Notes under the pieces: generated by a model
What the model saw: the letters and a program-made list of their open reading frames with translations, nothing else
Told to the model about the DNA's origin: nothing
Database searches by the model: none
Part shown: positions 21,265-30,257 of the stretch, in pieces
How the letters are laid out: each line of letters opens with the position of its first letter
How positions within the stretch are numbered: the stretch's first letter is position 1
Made by a program: the position numbers and the translations under genes
Assembly: GCF_020400725.1 (NCBI RefSeq)
Contig: NZ_JAINVG010000081.1
Coordinates: forward strand, 1-33,998
Direction: 5' to 3'
Length of the DNA: 33,998 nucleotides
From: Streptomyces sp. NK15101
GTDB taxonomy: Bacteria; Actinomycetota; Actinomycetes; Streptomycetales; Streptomycetaceae

Positions 21265-22680
21265 TCAGATGATCCCGAAGAGGATTCCCGCCGCCAGCAC
21301 GACCAGCGAGGTCAGCGCGGCCCACTTCACCGTGAACCTGGTGTGGTCGCCGAACTCCACCTTCGCCATGCCGACCAGCACGTACACGGCCGGGACCAGC
21401 GGGCTCGACATGTGCAGGGCCTGGCCGACCAGGGAGGCGCGGGCGATCTCCAGGGGCGACACGCCGTGGGCCGCGCCCGCCTCCGCGAGGACGGGGAGCA
21501 CGCCGAAGTAGAAGCCGTCGTTCGACATGAAGTACGTGAGCGGGAGGCTCAGCACGCCGGTGACCAGGGCCATGTACGGGCCCATGCCCGCCGGGATGGC
21601 GCCGACGAGCCAGTCGGCCATGTGCTTGACCATGCCCGTGCCGGTGAGGACGCCGGTGAAGACGGCGGCGGCGAAGACCATGCCGGCGACGTTGAGGACG
21701 TTGTCCGCGTGGGCGGCGATCCGCTCCTTCTGCTCGGCCATCTTCGGGAAGTTGACGGTGAGCGCGAGGGCGGCGCCGAGGAGGAACAGCACCGGGATCG
21801 GCAGCAGTTCGAGGATCATCGCGGCGAGCAGCGCCACCGTCAGGGCGGCGTTGAACCAGTACAGCCGGGGGCGGAGCGTCGTCCGGTTCGGGTCGAGCCC
21901 CTGGAACCCGTCGCCCTCGCCGGTGCTCGCACCGGCCGCCGCGCCGGGGGCGTCACCGGTGGAGCCCGCGGCCTTCCTGCCGCCGCCCTCGCCCTCGCCC
22001 TTGCCGCCGCCCGCCGTCACCAGCACCGCGCCGGTCTCCGGGACCAGGGACTCGTCGAGGGTCAGGTAGCCGATGCGCTTGCGCTCACGGCGCCCGAGCA
22101 CGTACGCCAGGGCGAAGACGAAGAGCAGGCCCACGCCGAGCGCGGGGATCATCGGCACGAAGATGTCGGCGGCGTCCAGCTTGAGCGCGGTGGCGGCGCG
22201 GGCGGTGGGCCCGCCCCACGGCAGGGTGTTCATGACGCCGTTGGCCGTGGCGGCGACACCCGTCATGACCACCAGGCTCATCCTGAGCCGCTTGTAGAGC
22301 GGGTACATCGCCGAGACGGTGATCATGAAGGTGGTGGAGCCGTCGCCGTCCAGCGAGACGATCGCGGCGAGCACCGCCGTACCGACCACGACCCGGACGG
22401 GGTCCGCCTTGCAGAAGCGCAGGATGCCCCGGACGATCGGGTCGAAGAGGCCGACGTCGATCATGACGCCGAAGTAGACGATCGCGAACATCAGCATCGC
22501 GGCGGTCGGCGCCAGCTTGCCGACCCCTTCGATGACGTAGTCGCCGAGCTGGGCCCCTTGCCCGACCGCGACGCAGAACAGCGCGGGAATCAGTACGAGC
22601 GCCGCGATCGGCGACATCTTCTTGAGCATGATCAGGACCAGGAAGGTCGCGATCATGGCGAAGCCGAGGACGGTCAGCAT
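21265..22680 (-). CDS. CitMHS-family citrate:proton or citrate-metal symporter
   Basis: A 471-aa membrane protein with about 11-12 helices of the CitMHS family, which imports citrate, often complexed with Mg or Ca. Family features: VSLDGDGSTTFMITVSAMYPLYKRL (split by a conserved acidic turn), NTLPWGGPTARAA, and FMSNDGFYFGVLPVLAEAGAAHGV. A 75-residue Gly/Ala/Glu-rich loop (about 215-280) separates the two halves. The ATG at 22680 has GAGGTG upstream; a GTG three codons earlier is possible. No two-component system lies nearby. Confidence 0.9.
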   Translation of the reverse strand: MLTVLGFAMIATFLVLIMLKKMSPIAALVLIPALFCVAVGQGAQLGDYVIEGVGKLAPTAAMLMFAIVYFGVMIDVGLFDPIVRGILRFCKADPVRVVVGTAVLAAIVSLDGDGSTTFMITVSAMYPLYKRLRMSLVVMTGVAATANGVMNTLPWGGPTARAATALKLDAADIFVPMIPALGVGLLFVFALAYVLGRRERKRIGYLTLDESLVPETGAVLVTAGGGKGEGEGGGRKAAGSTGDAPGAAAGASTGEGDGFQGLDPNRTTLRPRLYWFNAALTVALLAAMILELLPIPVLFLLGAALALTVNFPKMAEQKERIAAHADNVLNVAGMVFAAAVFTGVLTGTGMVKHMADWLVGAIPAGMGPYMALVTGVLSLPLTYFMSNDGFYFGVLPVLAEAGAAHGVSPLEIARASLVGQALHMSSPLVPAVYVLVGMAKVEFGDHTRFTVKWAALTSLVVLAAGILFGII

Positions 22681-22732
22681 GGAGGACACCTCACGTTCAC
22701 CCTTGAACTGCCGCCGAGCGGCGGTCCGGATG

Positions 22733-22762
22733 ACCGTAGGTGCCCTCTTCTGCCCTTAACAA
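22733..22762 (-). promoter_or_regulatory. Candidate promoter of the CitMHS gene
   Basis: On the minus strand TTGTTA (22757-22762) and TACGGT (22733-22738) are 18 bp apart, near the consensus for the main Streptomyces sigma factor. The predicted leader is about 45 nt and contains the small hairpin CCGCC-GAGC-GGCGG (22711-22724). Confidence 0.45.
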
Positions 22763-22832
22763 GATGTTGACGCGTGAGCAATACGAGCAAAACCCCAGGT
22801 CACGACGGGGGTGATCGTCGGGGCGCCCTCCA

Positions 22833-22910
22833 TGGGCGACCTACAGGGGCGACCTTCGTGGGCGGCCTGAAGGGGCGACCTCCGTGGGCGACCTGAAGGG
22901 ACGAGACCTA
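22833..22910. repeat. Three 26-bp tandem repeats
   Basis: Units at 22833-22858, 22859-22884 and 22885-22910 follow TGGGCGxCCTxxAGGGGCGA-like sequence with a few differences. The third unit covers the stop codon of the molybdopterin oxidoreductase gene. No spacer structure is present, so it is not CRISPR; it looks like slippage-derived minisatellite sequence. Confidence 0.75.
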
Positions 22911-25106
22911 AAGAGGTGAGACCTCCACGGGGAAGCCGTTCAGGACGGCCGTGCCGGACAGGGGGTCGATCCGGGATCCGTCGAGCAGCTGGTTGACGTT
23001 GACGCCGGGGCGCGCGGAGGCGACGGCGAGCCGGGTGCCCGGCCGGTCGTGCCCCCAGCCGTGCGGGAGGCTGACGACGCCCGGCCGCACGCCGTCGGTG
23101 ACCTCCACCGGCACCTCCACCTCTCCGCCCTCGCCCTTCACCCGGGCGATTCCGCCGTCGGTCAGCCGCAGCCGCTCCGCGTCCCGGGGGTGCACCTGGA
23201 GGGTGCAGCGGTTCGATCCCCCGCCCAGCGCGGGGGTGTTGTGGAGCCAGCTGTTGTTGGAGCGCAGGTGCCTGCGGCCGACGAGCTGGAGGGTCCCCGG
23301 TTCCGGTACGGCGTCGAGGGCGGCCCGCAGCCGGGGCAGATCGGCGGCGAGGGGCGCCGGGAACAGTTCGATCCGTCCGCTGCGGGTCTTGAGGAGCGCG
23401 GGCAGGCGCGGCTTCAGCGGGCCGAGGTCGATGCCGTGCGGGTGCGCCTTCAGCTCGTCGAGGGTGAGGCCGTACGGCCCGAGCCGCAGCATCAGGTCGA
23501 GTCGCCGCTCGGCCCCGGTGGCCCCGGAGAGCCGGGCGGCGAACTCCTTGGGGTCCGCGCCGTACGCCGGCGAGTGCTCCTGCGTCACGGCCTTGGCGAG
23601 GGTCGTGTCGACGGCCAGGTCGTCGACGGCGGACGGCGGGGCGCCGTGCATCCCGGACACGGCGAGGATCAGCCGGGCGTGGATCTCGCACTCGTCCATG
23701 CGGTCCGCTTCGAGGGGGAGGGCCGCCGGCGTGTAGCGGACCTGGTCGCGGACGGCGAAGGAGTTGAAGGCGAAGTCGAAGTGGGCGCTCCGGGAGGGCG
23801 GCGGCGGGGGCAGCAGGACGTCGGCGTGGCGGGTGGTCTCGTTGAGGTACGGGTCGACGGCGACCATCAGGTCGAGGGAGCCGAGGGCCGCGTCGAGGCG
23901 GTCCCCGTCGGGGGCGGAGAGGACGGGATTGGCGGCGACGGTGATCACCGCGCGGATGCGCCCCTCCCCCGGCGTCTCGATCTCCTCGGCGAGGGCGACG
24001 AGCGGCAACTCCCCCTTGACCTCGGGATGGTGGGAGACCCTGCTGTGCCGGCGACCGAGGGCGAAGCCCCTGCCGGGTCCGGCGGGGCGTGGCGCGGGCG
24101 CGGTGGCGGAGAGCGGGAAGAGCGCGCCGCCGGGCCGGTCGAGATTGCCGGTCAGGACGTTGAGGACGTCGACGAGCCAGTTGGCGAGGCTGCCGTACGC
24201 CACGGTGGAGCTGCCCATCCGCCCGTAGACGGCGGCGGTGGGCGCGGCGGCGAGCTCCCGGGCGAGGGCGCGGATGGTGTCCGCGTCCACGTCGCAGGCG
24301 GCGGCGACCGCCTCGGGGGCGAACTCCCGCACCGCGGCCCGTACCTCCTCGACGCCCTCCACATGGGCGGCGAGCGGGCCGAGGTCGGTGAGTTCCTCGT
24401 CGAAGAGGGTGTGGACGAGGGCGGCGAGGAGCAGCGCGTCGGCGCCGGGGCGGATCGCGACGTGCCGGTCGGCGAGGCGGGCGGTGCGGGTGCGCCGGGG
24501 GTCGACGACGGTGAGGGTGCCGCCGCGCCGGCGCAGCGCCTTGAGCCTGCCGGGGAAGTCGGGGGCGGTGCACAGGCTGCCGTTGGAGTCCAGCGGGTTG
24601 GCTCCGAGGATCAGCAGGTGGTCGGTGCGGTCCAGGTCCGGCACGGGGACGGCGAGCGGGTCTCCGAAGAGCAGGCCGCTGGAGACGTGCTTGGGCATCT
24701 GGTCGAGCGTGGAGGCGGTGAAGAGGTTCCGGGTGCGCAACGCGCCGACCAGCAGGGGCGGGTAAAGGGCGCCGGCGATCGTGTGCACATTGGGGTTGCC
24801 CAGGACGATACCCACGGAGTCCGGTCCGTATTCCTCGACGATCGGCCGGATTCGGGCGGCGATCGTGTCGAACGCCTCGGCCCAGGTGGCCTCCTGGAGT
24901 CTGCCGTCCTTGCGGACCAGAGGGGTGCGGAGCCGGTCGGGGTCGGCGTCGATCTCCGGGAAGGAGGCGCCCTTGGGGCAGACGAACCCCTGGCTGAAGA
25001 CGTCGTCGCGGTCGCCGCGCGCCCCGGTGACGCGGCTCCCGTCGAGCGTCAGGGTGAGTCCGCAGGTCGCTTCGCAGAGGGGGCAGATGCGCAGGGCGGT
25101 GGGCAT
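22908..25106 (-). CDS. Cytoplasmic molybdopterin oxidoreductase with [4Fe-4S] cluster
   Basis: A 732-aa member of the DMSO reductase family, binding bis-molybdopterin guanine dinucleotide. The N-terminal cluster ligands are Cys8, Cys11, Cys15 and Cys43 (CPLCEATC and FVCPKG). Molybdopterin-binding segments follow (LGANPLDSNGS; VVDPRRTRTARLADRHVAIRPG split over 196-220), with a C-terminal dinucleotide-binding domain (NNSWLHNTPAL; LPHGWGH). No twin-arginine signal, so it is cytoplasmic. It resembles unassigned actinobacterial BisC/formate-dehydrogenase-like proteins; no FdhD or electron-carrier gene is adjacent. AGGGAG precedes the ATG. A TetR box is 36 bp upstream. Confidence 0.9.
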   Translation of the reverse strand: MPTALRICPLCEATCGLTLTLDGSRVTGARGDRDDVFSQGFVCPKGASFPEIDADPDRLRTPLVRKDGRLQEATWAEAFDTIAARIRPIVEEYGPDSVGIVLGNPNVHTIAGALYPPLLVGALRTRNLFTASTLDQMPKHVSSGLLFGDPLAVPVPDLDRTDHLLILGANPLDSNGSLCTAPDFPGRLKALRRRGGTLTVVDPRRTRTARLADRHVAIRPGADALLLAALVHTLFDEELTDLGPLAAHVEGVEEVRAAVREFAPEAVAAACDVDADTIRALARELAAAPTAAVYGRMGSSTVAYGSLANWLVDVLNVLTGNLDRPGGALFPLSATAPAPRPAGPGRGFALGRRHSRVSHHPEVKGELPLVALAEEIETPGEGRIRAVITVAANPVLSAPDGDRLDAALGSLDLMVAVDPYLNETTRHADVLLPPPPPSRSAHFDFAFNSFAVRDQVRYTPAALPLEADRMDECEIHARLILAVSGMHGAPPSAVDDLAVDTTLAKAVTQEHSPAYGADPKEFAARLSGATGAERRLDLMLRLGPYGLTLDELKAHPHGIDLGPLKPRLPALLKTRSGRIELFPAPLAADLPRLRAALDAVPEPGTLQLVGRRHLRSNNSWLHNTPALGGGSNRCTLQVHPRDAERLRLTDGGIARVKGEGGEVEVPVEVTDGVRPGVVSLPHGWGHDRPGTRLAVASARPGVNVNQLLDGSRIDPLSGTAVLNGFPVEVSPL

Positions 25107-25141
25107 GGCGTCTCCCTGGGTGCGTCGGGTGGCGCCGAGCT

Positions 25142-25153
25142 TACCGACCGGTA
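25142..25153. promoter_or_regulatory. TetR box upstream of the molybdopterin oxidoreductase
   Basis: TACCGACCGGTA consists of half-sites TACCG and CGGTA separated by two bases, a common actinobacterial TetR operator. It lies between the TetR gene (ends 25182) and the oxidoreductase start (25106), at a repressor position. Confidence 0.65.
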
Positions 25154-25181
25154 GGCACGGGCGGGAGGGGGCCTGCGAAGG

Positions 25182-25856
25182 TCAGGAGAGCGAGGGCGCC
25201 AGGTACGCGTGGAGCAGGCACCGCGTCTCGGCGACGAGCGCCGGGTCCCCGGCGGGGTCCGTGCGGAAGGCCAGCCGGACCAGTGCGTCGGCGGTCTCGA
25301 CGCCGACGAGCACCTTCCGGTGCAGCTCCTCGTCGGCGGTGCGGCCCAGGTGGGTGGCGAGGAGGGCGCAGATCCGCTCGGCGACGAGCCGGTTGGGGTC
25401 CTCGGCGGCGGCCTCGGCCGGGCCGTCCGCCGAGCCGGCCGCCGCGGCTTCTCCGGGTGCGGCGGCCGGCACGCCGAAGTCGACGAGCGCGAATCCCGGG
25501 ACGGTCCGCTTCATCTCGATGAACTCGTCGAGGACGCCGTCGATGGCTCCGTGCGCGTCGAGGACCGGCGCCCCGGCGAGCCGCTCCGAGACCCGCTCGG
25601 CGTACCGGTCGAGGTTCCGGTGGGCGAGGGCGGCGACCATCGCCCGCTTGTTGCCGAAGAAGCGGTAGACGGAGCCGATGGGGACGCCGGCACGGGTGGC
25701 GACGGCGCGGGTGCTCAGCTGCTCGTACCCGGTCTCGTCGAGGAGTGCGGCGCAGGCGTCGAGGATCCGGGCCAGCCGCTCGGCGCTGCGCCGCTGCACG
25801 GGGGCGCGGCGGAGCGCCGGCTGGGTTCGGGGGTGGGTCTGGGGCACGGGGTCCAT
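25182..25856 (-). CDS. TetR-family regulator of the molybdopterin oxidoreductase
   Basis: A 224-aa TetR protein. Helix-turn-helix at about 45-85 (LSTRAVATRAGVPIGSVYRF, FGNKRAMVAAL). The ligand domain contains an Ala/Gly/Glu-rich insertion (about 130-150) and closes with VLVGVETADALVRLAFRTDP. The ATG at 25856 has GGAG about 10 nt upstream. It precedes the oxidoreductase on the same strand with 75 bp between, and the gap contains a TetR box, so local control is likely. It starts 19 bp after the end of the polytopic membrane gene and could be cotranscribed with it. Confidence 0.86.
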   Translation of the reverse strand: MDPVPQTHPRTQPALRRAPVQRRSAERLARILDACAALLDETGYEQLSTRAVATRAGVPIGSVYRFFGNKRAMVAALAHRNLDRYAERVSERLAGAPVLDAHGAIDGVLDEFIEMKRTVPGFALVDFGVPAAAPGEAAAAGSADGPAEAAAEDPNRLVAERICALLATHLGRTADEELHRKVLVGVETADALVRLAFRTDPAGDPALVAETRCLLHAYLAPSLS

Positions 25857-25875
25857 GATGCCGCTCCGGTCCGGA

Positions 25876-27192
25876 TCAGGCGATCAGCAGGCCGATGCCG
25901 CCGAGGGTGTACGCGATCATCAGCGCGAACAGGGGGAGTTGGCCGGCGACGGCGCGGGCGGGCGGGAGGAGGCGCACGGACCGGTCGTGCGCGGCGACGA
26001 CGCCGAGGACGTGGCCGGTGACGATCGCGGCGATCTGAAGGGTGGCGAGGCCCCCGGGGCCCAGTGGTGGAGCGGGCGAGGGGGCGTTGTCAGTACCCCC
26101 TGCCATGATGACGGTACGTGGCCCTTCGGTCACGAGGAGTGAGAAGTAGTGGGCCGTGAGATAGCCGAGGGCGATGGGCACGAGCGAATGGGCGAAGGAG
26201 GTGAGCGGAGTGGTGAGTCCGGGGTTCATCAGGCGCAGGGCGCCGGCGCAGAGTCCGTAGCAGGCGGCGGCGAGGGCGACGGCGGCGAGGAGGCCGAGCG
26301 TGGCGGTGGGGACGGGGCCGAGGGGGGAGGTCTGGAGGGTGGTGATCCAGCGGGGGTTGTCGGAGAGGCCGTCGTAGGCGGTGGAGCCGAGGAGGACGCA
26401 GACGGTGGCGACGAGTCCGGGGGTCTGGGGGGTGGAGTCGAGGCCGTGGAGGGGGGAGCGCAGGACCAGTCGGCCGTCTGCGCGCCGGCCGAGGGGTGAG
26501 AGCCGGGCGAGAAGGGAGGAGTGGACCTCGAAGGGGTCGGCGTGGGCGAACCACCGGTCGCCGTAGCGGGCGGCGCCCAGGAGTTGGACGGCGGTGTGGG
26601 CGGCGAGGGCGATCAGGAGGGTGGTGGTGGAGGTGTTGGCGGGGGCGACGAGCTCCAGCCAGGTGAAGAGGAGGAGTCCGGCGGCGGCGGGCCGGATGCC
26701 GAGCGCGGCGGGCAGGGGGCGCGGCTTCCGTGACGGGTGGAGGGCGTGGAGGGCGCGCAGGGGGTTGAGGAGGCGCCAGACGGGGCCGAGGAGGAGGGAG
26801 GCGGGGACGAGTCCCACCCAGAGCAGGACGTAGAGGGCGCCGGGCGCGGGGTTGCGGTCCGGGTCGTCGGGGCCGAGGAGGAGGTGGAGGAGGAAGACGA
26901 GTGCGGTGGCGGCGCCGAGGAGGCGGAGGGCGCCGCGGGTGGCGGGGGCGTCGGCGGTCCGCTGGAGGACGGCGGGGAGCGGGCGGCCGGAGAGGTCGCC
27001 ACGGAAGCGGGAGGAGGACCAGAGCAGCCCGAGGGCGAGGAAGGAGAAGAGGAGGGCGGTGAAGGCGCCGGCATAGGCGTAGAAGGGAGAGAGGGGGAGG
27101 TCGTGCCGGGAGCCCACGCCGTGGGCGAGCGGGAGCCCGAGGGGGCCGATGCGGGAGGGGTCCGCGAGGTGGGCGGCGGTGACGGCCGTCAT
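25876..27192 (-). CDS. Polytopic membrane protein of unknown function
   Basis: A 438-aa protein with about 10-12 hydrophobic helices and no recognised transporter motif. Noticeable patterns: HDLPLSPFYAYAGAFTALLFSFLALG near the start (broken by polar residues), WRLLNPLRALHAL, GDRWFAHADPFEV and a final helix AYTLGGIGLLI. His residues recur near membrane edges. The ATG overlaps the stop of the lipoprotein gene (ATGA), so it belongs to the same exported/membrane operon. Similar proteins in streptomycetes are generally annotated as hypothetical. It may form the membrane base of a complex with the two upstream products. Confidence 0.8.
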   Translation of the reverse strand: MTAVTAAHLADPSRIGPLGLPLAHGVGSRHDLPLSPFYAYAGAFTALLFSFLALGLLWSSSRFRGDLSGRPLPAVLQRTADAPATRGALRLLGAATALVFLLHLLLGPDDPDRNPAPGALYVLLWVGLVPASLLLGPVWRLLNPLRALHALHPSRKPRPLPAALGIRPAAAGLLLFTWLELVAPANTSTTTLLIALAAHTAVQLLGAARYGDRWFAHADPFEVHSSLLARLSPLGRRADGRLVLRSPLHGLDSTPQTPGLVATVCVLLGSTAYDGLSDNPRWITTLQTSPLGPVPTATLGLLAAVALAAACYGLCAGALRLMNPGLTTPLTSFAHSLVPIALGYLTAHYFSLLVTEGPRTVIMAGGTDNAPSPAPPLGPGGLATLQIAAIVTGHVLGVVAAHDRSVRLLPPARAVAGQLPLFALMIAYTLGGIGLLIA

Positions 27193-28106
27193 CGGACGAG
27201 GAGTTGGGTCAGCACGAGTCCGGACTCGTGGGTCTCGACCTCGAAGAGGCCGGTGCGGTCGGCGGTGAGGGTGAGGGTCGCGGTCACGCCGGGAGAGAGG
27301 GACAGTTCGCGGTCGTAGCCGTGGATGTGGAGGGTGTCGGCGCGGTCACCGGTGATACGGAGGGTGAGGAGCTCGCCCTTCTTCAACTCGATGCGGGAGG
27401 GGGGTGGTTGGACGGCCTTCCCGGTGATGGTGAGGGTGACGGTCCGGCCGGGCTCGGTGGGCCGGGGGCTCGGTGGCGCGGAGGGGGCGGAGCCGGCGGG
27501 AGCGGCCGTGCCGGAAGCGGGAGCGGAGGCGGCGGACGTGGCAGGGGCGGAGGCGGCGGACGCGGCAGGGGCGGAGGTGGCGGGAGCGGAGGTGGAAGGG
27601 GTGGTGCCGAGGCGGACGGTGGTCTGGACGGGGGTGCCGGCGACGGCCCAGACGGTGTGGTCGTCCGCGTGGAGCCGGACGGTCAGGGTGTGGGCGCCGG
27701 GTGGCACGTGGCCCCAGGGGCCGTACAGGCGGGCGGCCTCCCGGCCGTCGACGAGGAGGCGGGCGTGGCCGCGGCCCGGGGGGGCCGCGCCGCCGGTGCT
27801 CTCCGGGGTGAAGCGGAACCTCTCCACCGTGAGGTGGACGTTCCAGCCGCCCTCGGAGTCGGGACGGGCTTCGGCCCTGACGGTGGGCGCGTCCGCCGCG
27901 GGGAGTTCACGGAGCCGGTGTCCGCTCTCGTCGCGGGCCGGGAGCAGGGTGCCGTTGCCGCCGGTGGCCTCCTGATGGCTGGTGCCGGGTTTGTGGTGGG
28001 TGGTGGCCCGGCCGCCGCAGCCCGCGAGGAGCAGGGCGGTGGCGGCCAGGGCAGCGGCGGTCGGGGCGACGGCGGCCAGGGATGAGGCGGGGCGGCGGGG
28101 CGTCAT
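27189..28106 (-). CDS. Lipoprotein with cupredoxin-like C-terminal domain
   Basis: A 305-aa lipoprotein. Signal peptide with lipobox LLAGC (Cys30), then a first beta-rich domain (about 75-170, GWNVHLTVERFRFTPE and ARLLVDGREAARLYG). An Ala/Ser/Pro/Thr linker (about 172-225) leads to a C-terminal beta domain (226-305) resembling cupredoxins: IELKKGELLTLRITGD, LHIHGYDRELSL, GLFEVETHESG. The copper-ligand Cys of true type 1 sites is missing, though His residues in HIHGYD and THESG are kept. Anchored outside the membrane. Translationally coupled to both neighbours by ATGA overlaps. Confidence 0.83.
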   Translation of the reverse strand: MTPRRPASSLAAVAPTAAALAATALLLAGCGGRATTHHKPGTSHQEATGGNGTLLPARDESGHRLRELPAADAPTVRAEARPDSEGGWNVHLTVERFRFTPESTGGAAPPGRGHARLLVDGREAARLYGPWGHVPPGAHTLTVRLHADDHTVWAVAGTPVQTTVRLGTTPSTSAPATSAPAASAASAPATSAASAPASGTAAPAGSAPSAPPSPRPTEPGRTVTLTITGKAVQPPPSRIELKKGELLTLRITGDRADTLHIHGYDRELSLSPGVTATLTLTADRTGLFEVETHESGLVLTQLLVR

Positions 28107-30178
28107 GCCGTCGCCGCTTCCGGACGGCCGGCCGGTGGGTCGGCCGGGGGCCGGGCCGAGGGGTCGGTGGTGCGGTCGGTGCGGGTGCCGGCCGCGATCA
28201 CCGCCCACAGGACCCAGACGACGCCGAGCAGGAGGCGGAGCCAGGCGGGGCCGACGGGGAGGCCGGGGACCATGAGGACGGCCTTGTCGAAGGCGTCGAG
28301 CAGCGCGAGGGCGCCGAGGACCATCGTGGTCCGGGCGAAGGCCGGGCGGGCGGGGTGCAGGGCGAGGCCGAGGAGGATCCACCACACGCCCGTGAGGAGC
28401 AGCGCGACGGAGGGGAGGACGGTCGGGGTGAGGGCGAGGGTCGAGCCGGCGACGTCGAGGGCGAGACCGACGAGGCCGAGGAGGGTGGCCGCGCCGGCGA
28501 GCCGGTGGCCGCGCAGTCGGCGCCACCAGAGGGCGCCGCCGGCGAGGGCGAGGACGAGGGCGCTGCCGAGGGCGAGTTGGGTCTCGACGCGCTGGAGGCC
28601 GCGGGCGCCGTACCAGTCGCAGCCTGCCGGGAGGCGGCGCGCCTGGACGTTGTAGTCGGCGCAGACGAGGAGCTGGGCGAGTTTGACGGGTTCCCCGACG
28701 AGCCGGTCGGTGGAGCCGGAGACCTCGCCGCGGCGGGTGCCGCAGGTGGGCGGGGCGCCGGGGGTGGCGGCACCGGCGTCGGACTGCCAGCAGTTGCCGC
28801 CGCCCTGGCCGTCCCACCAGACGTCGGTGCGGTTGGGGCGGGCGTGGCCGGCCTTGTCGACGCCGAGGTGGTTGCCGGCGTAGCGGTTGTGGTGGGAGGT
28901 GTCGGTCTGCTTGCCCCAGGCGGACTCGCCGCGGATGAAGGCGGGGACGGCGCTCAGGAAGAAGGCGGCGCGCTGGTGGCCGTAGACCCAGTTGTCCTCG
29001 TAGAGGTTCCAGTTGCCGCCGGCGGTGATGACGCCGGTGCCGGGCGGCATGGAGATCTGGGGGCAGACGACGCCCTGTTCGTAGCCGCGGTCGACGGGGG
29101 GCTTGGCGCAGGTGCCGTCGGCGACGTACGGGTAGTAGTTCTGGTTGTTGTCGTGGATCAGGTTGCGTTCGAAGCGGGCGTGGTTCTGCGGGAGTCCGGG
29201 GTGGCCGGGGAAGGCGGAGTCCATGGAGGCGCCGCCCATGTTGTGGTCGAACTCGTTGTCGTGGACGTAGACGGAGTCCCCGGCGGTGCCGGAGTAGCCG
29301 ACCATGTTGTGGTGGCTGCGGCAGCCGGTGATCTCGATGGAGTAGCGGGGGACGTCGTAGCCGTGGCCGTCGTTGATGTTCGAGGCCGAGCCGGGGTAGA
29401 TGCCGGAGTCGCCGTTTCCGTAGGACTCGCAGTTCTTGTAGAGGCCGTGGTCGGAGGCGAAGGTCAGGAAGCCGTACTCGTCGTTCCAGCGGGTGAGGAC
29501 GTCGTCGATGACGAAGCCGTCGGCGGCGAGCACGTACAGCGAGTTGAAGGTGGTGCGCTGGGCGGTGAAGTTGCGGAGGTAGACGCCGTCGGAGCCGTCG
29601 GCGCGGATGGCGTTGAGCTTCCGGTACTTGGCGTCGATGACGACGTCGAGGCGGGAGGCGCCGGTGCCTTCGATCTGGAGGTTCTCCTTGCCGAGGATCG
29701 CGACCAGGTTCTGGTTGTGCGGGCACCGCAGCTGCTGGGCGTAGCTGAGGATCTGGTAGCCGAGTGCGGACCTGGGGGCCTCGAGGGTGGCGCAGGCGCC
29801 GGTGGGCGGCGGCAGGGAGGGCTCCTCCTCGTAGAGGCCGGGGAGGACCGCGATGGTGAGGCCGGGCCGGTCGACGGCGTCGACGGCCTGCTGGAGGTGG
29901 CGGTGGCCGGTGCGGGTGCAGCGTTCGAAGAGGGCGAGGTTGCGGGCCTTGAGGCCGGCCGGGAAGCCGGAGATCCGGCGCTCGAAGTCGGCGCGGTCGG
30001 TCTTGCAGACGAGGAGGTCGGGTTCGCCCGTGCGGAGTTCCGGCACGCTGCCGGTCCCGTCGGGGAAGGTGACGGGCCGCTCCTCGTGGGCCTGGGCGGG
30101 AGGAGGGGTGAACAGGGCCGCGGCGAGAGCCACGAGCACGACCGAGAGCACGGAGACGAACCTTCGGGTCCACGACAT
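28103..30178 (-). CDS. Exported right-handed beta-helix protein with C-terminal membrane helices
   Basis: A 691-aa protein. Signal peptide 1-30 (AQA cleavage), then an extracytoplasmic right-handed parallel beta-helix (about 80-480) with coils such as GVYLRNFTAQRTTFNSLYVL, DHGLYKNCESYGNGDSGIY and CRSHHNMVGYSGTAGDSVYV, like NosD/pectate-lyase folds. At least four C-terminal helices follow (about 560-675). Many His/Asp/Asn residues on the coils could bind metal or carbohydrate. The ATG at 30178 lies 7 nt after TACTCT on the minus strand, perhaps leaderless; the longer frame to 30289 has no support. First gene of the trio. No enzyme activity can be assigned. Confidence 0.83.
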   Translation of the reverse strand: MSWTRRFVSVLSVVLVALAAALFTPPPAQAHEERPVTFPDGTGSVPELRTGEPDLLVCKTDRADFERRISGFPAGLKARNLALFERCTRTGHRHLQQAVDAVDRPGLTIAVLPGLYEEEPSLPPPTGACATLEAPRSALGYQILSYAQQLRCPHNQNLVAILGKENLQIEGTGASRLDVVIDAKYRKLNAIRADGSDGVYLRNFTAQRTTFNSLYVLAADGFVIDDVLTRWNDEYGFLTFASDHGLYKNCESYGNGDSGIYPGSASNINDGHGYDVPRYSIEITGCRSHHNMVGYSGTAGDSVYVHDNEFDHNMGGASMDSAFPGHPGLPQNHARFERNLIHDNNQNYYPYVADGTCAKPPVDRGYEQGVVCPQISMPPGTGVITAGGNWNLYEDNWVYGHQRAAFFLSAVPAFIRGESAWGKQTDTSHHNRYAGNHLGVDKAGHARPNRTDVWWDGQGGGNCWQSDAGAATPGAPPTCGTRRGEVSGSTDRLVGEPVKLAQLLVCADYNVQARRLPAGCDWYGARGLQRVETQLALGSALVLALAGGALWWRRLRGHRLAGAATLLGLVGLALDVAGSTLALTPTVLPSVALLLTGVWWILLGLALHPARPAFARTTMVLGALALLDAFDKAVLMVPGLPVGPAWLRLLLGVVWVLWAVIAAGTRTDRTTDPSARPPADPPAGRPEAATA

Positions 30179-30257
30179 GCGCGTGAGAGTAGAGCAGTGT
30201 TCATGTTTTTGGACCCCATGTGCACGCACCAATCCGCCGCGGCGCACCGGCGCGCCA

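Noticed and set aside
22833..22910. Possible CRISPR array
   Set aside because: The 26-bp units are directly adjacent without spacers, and no cas gene is present.
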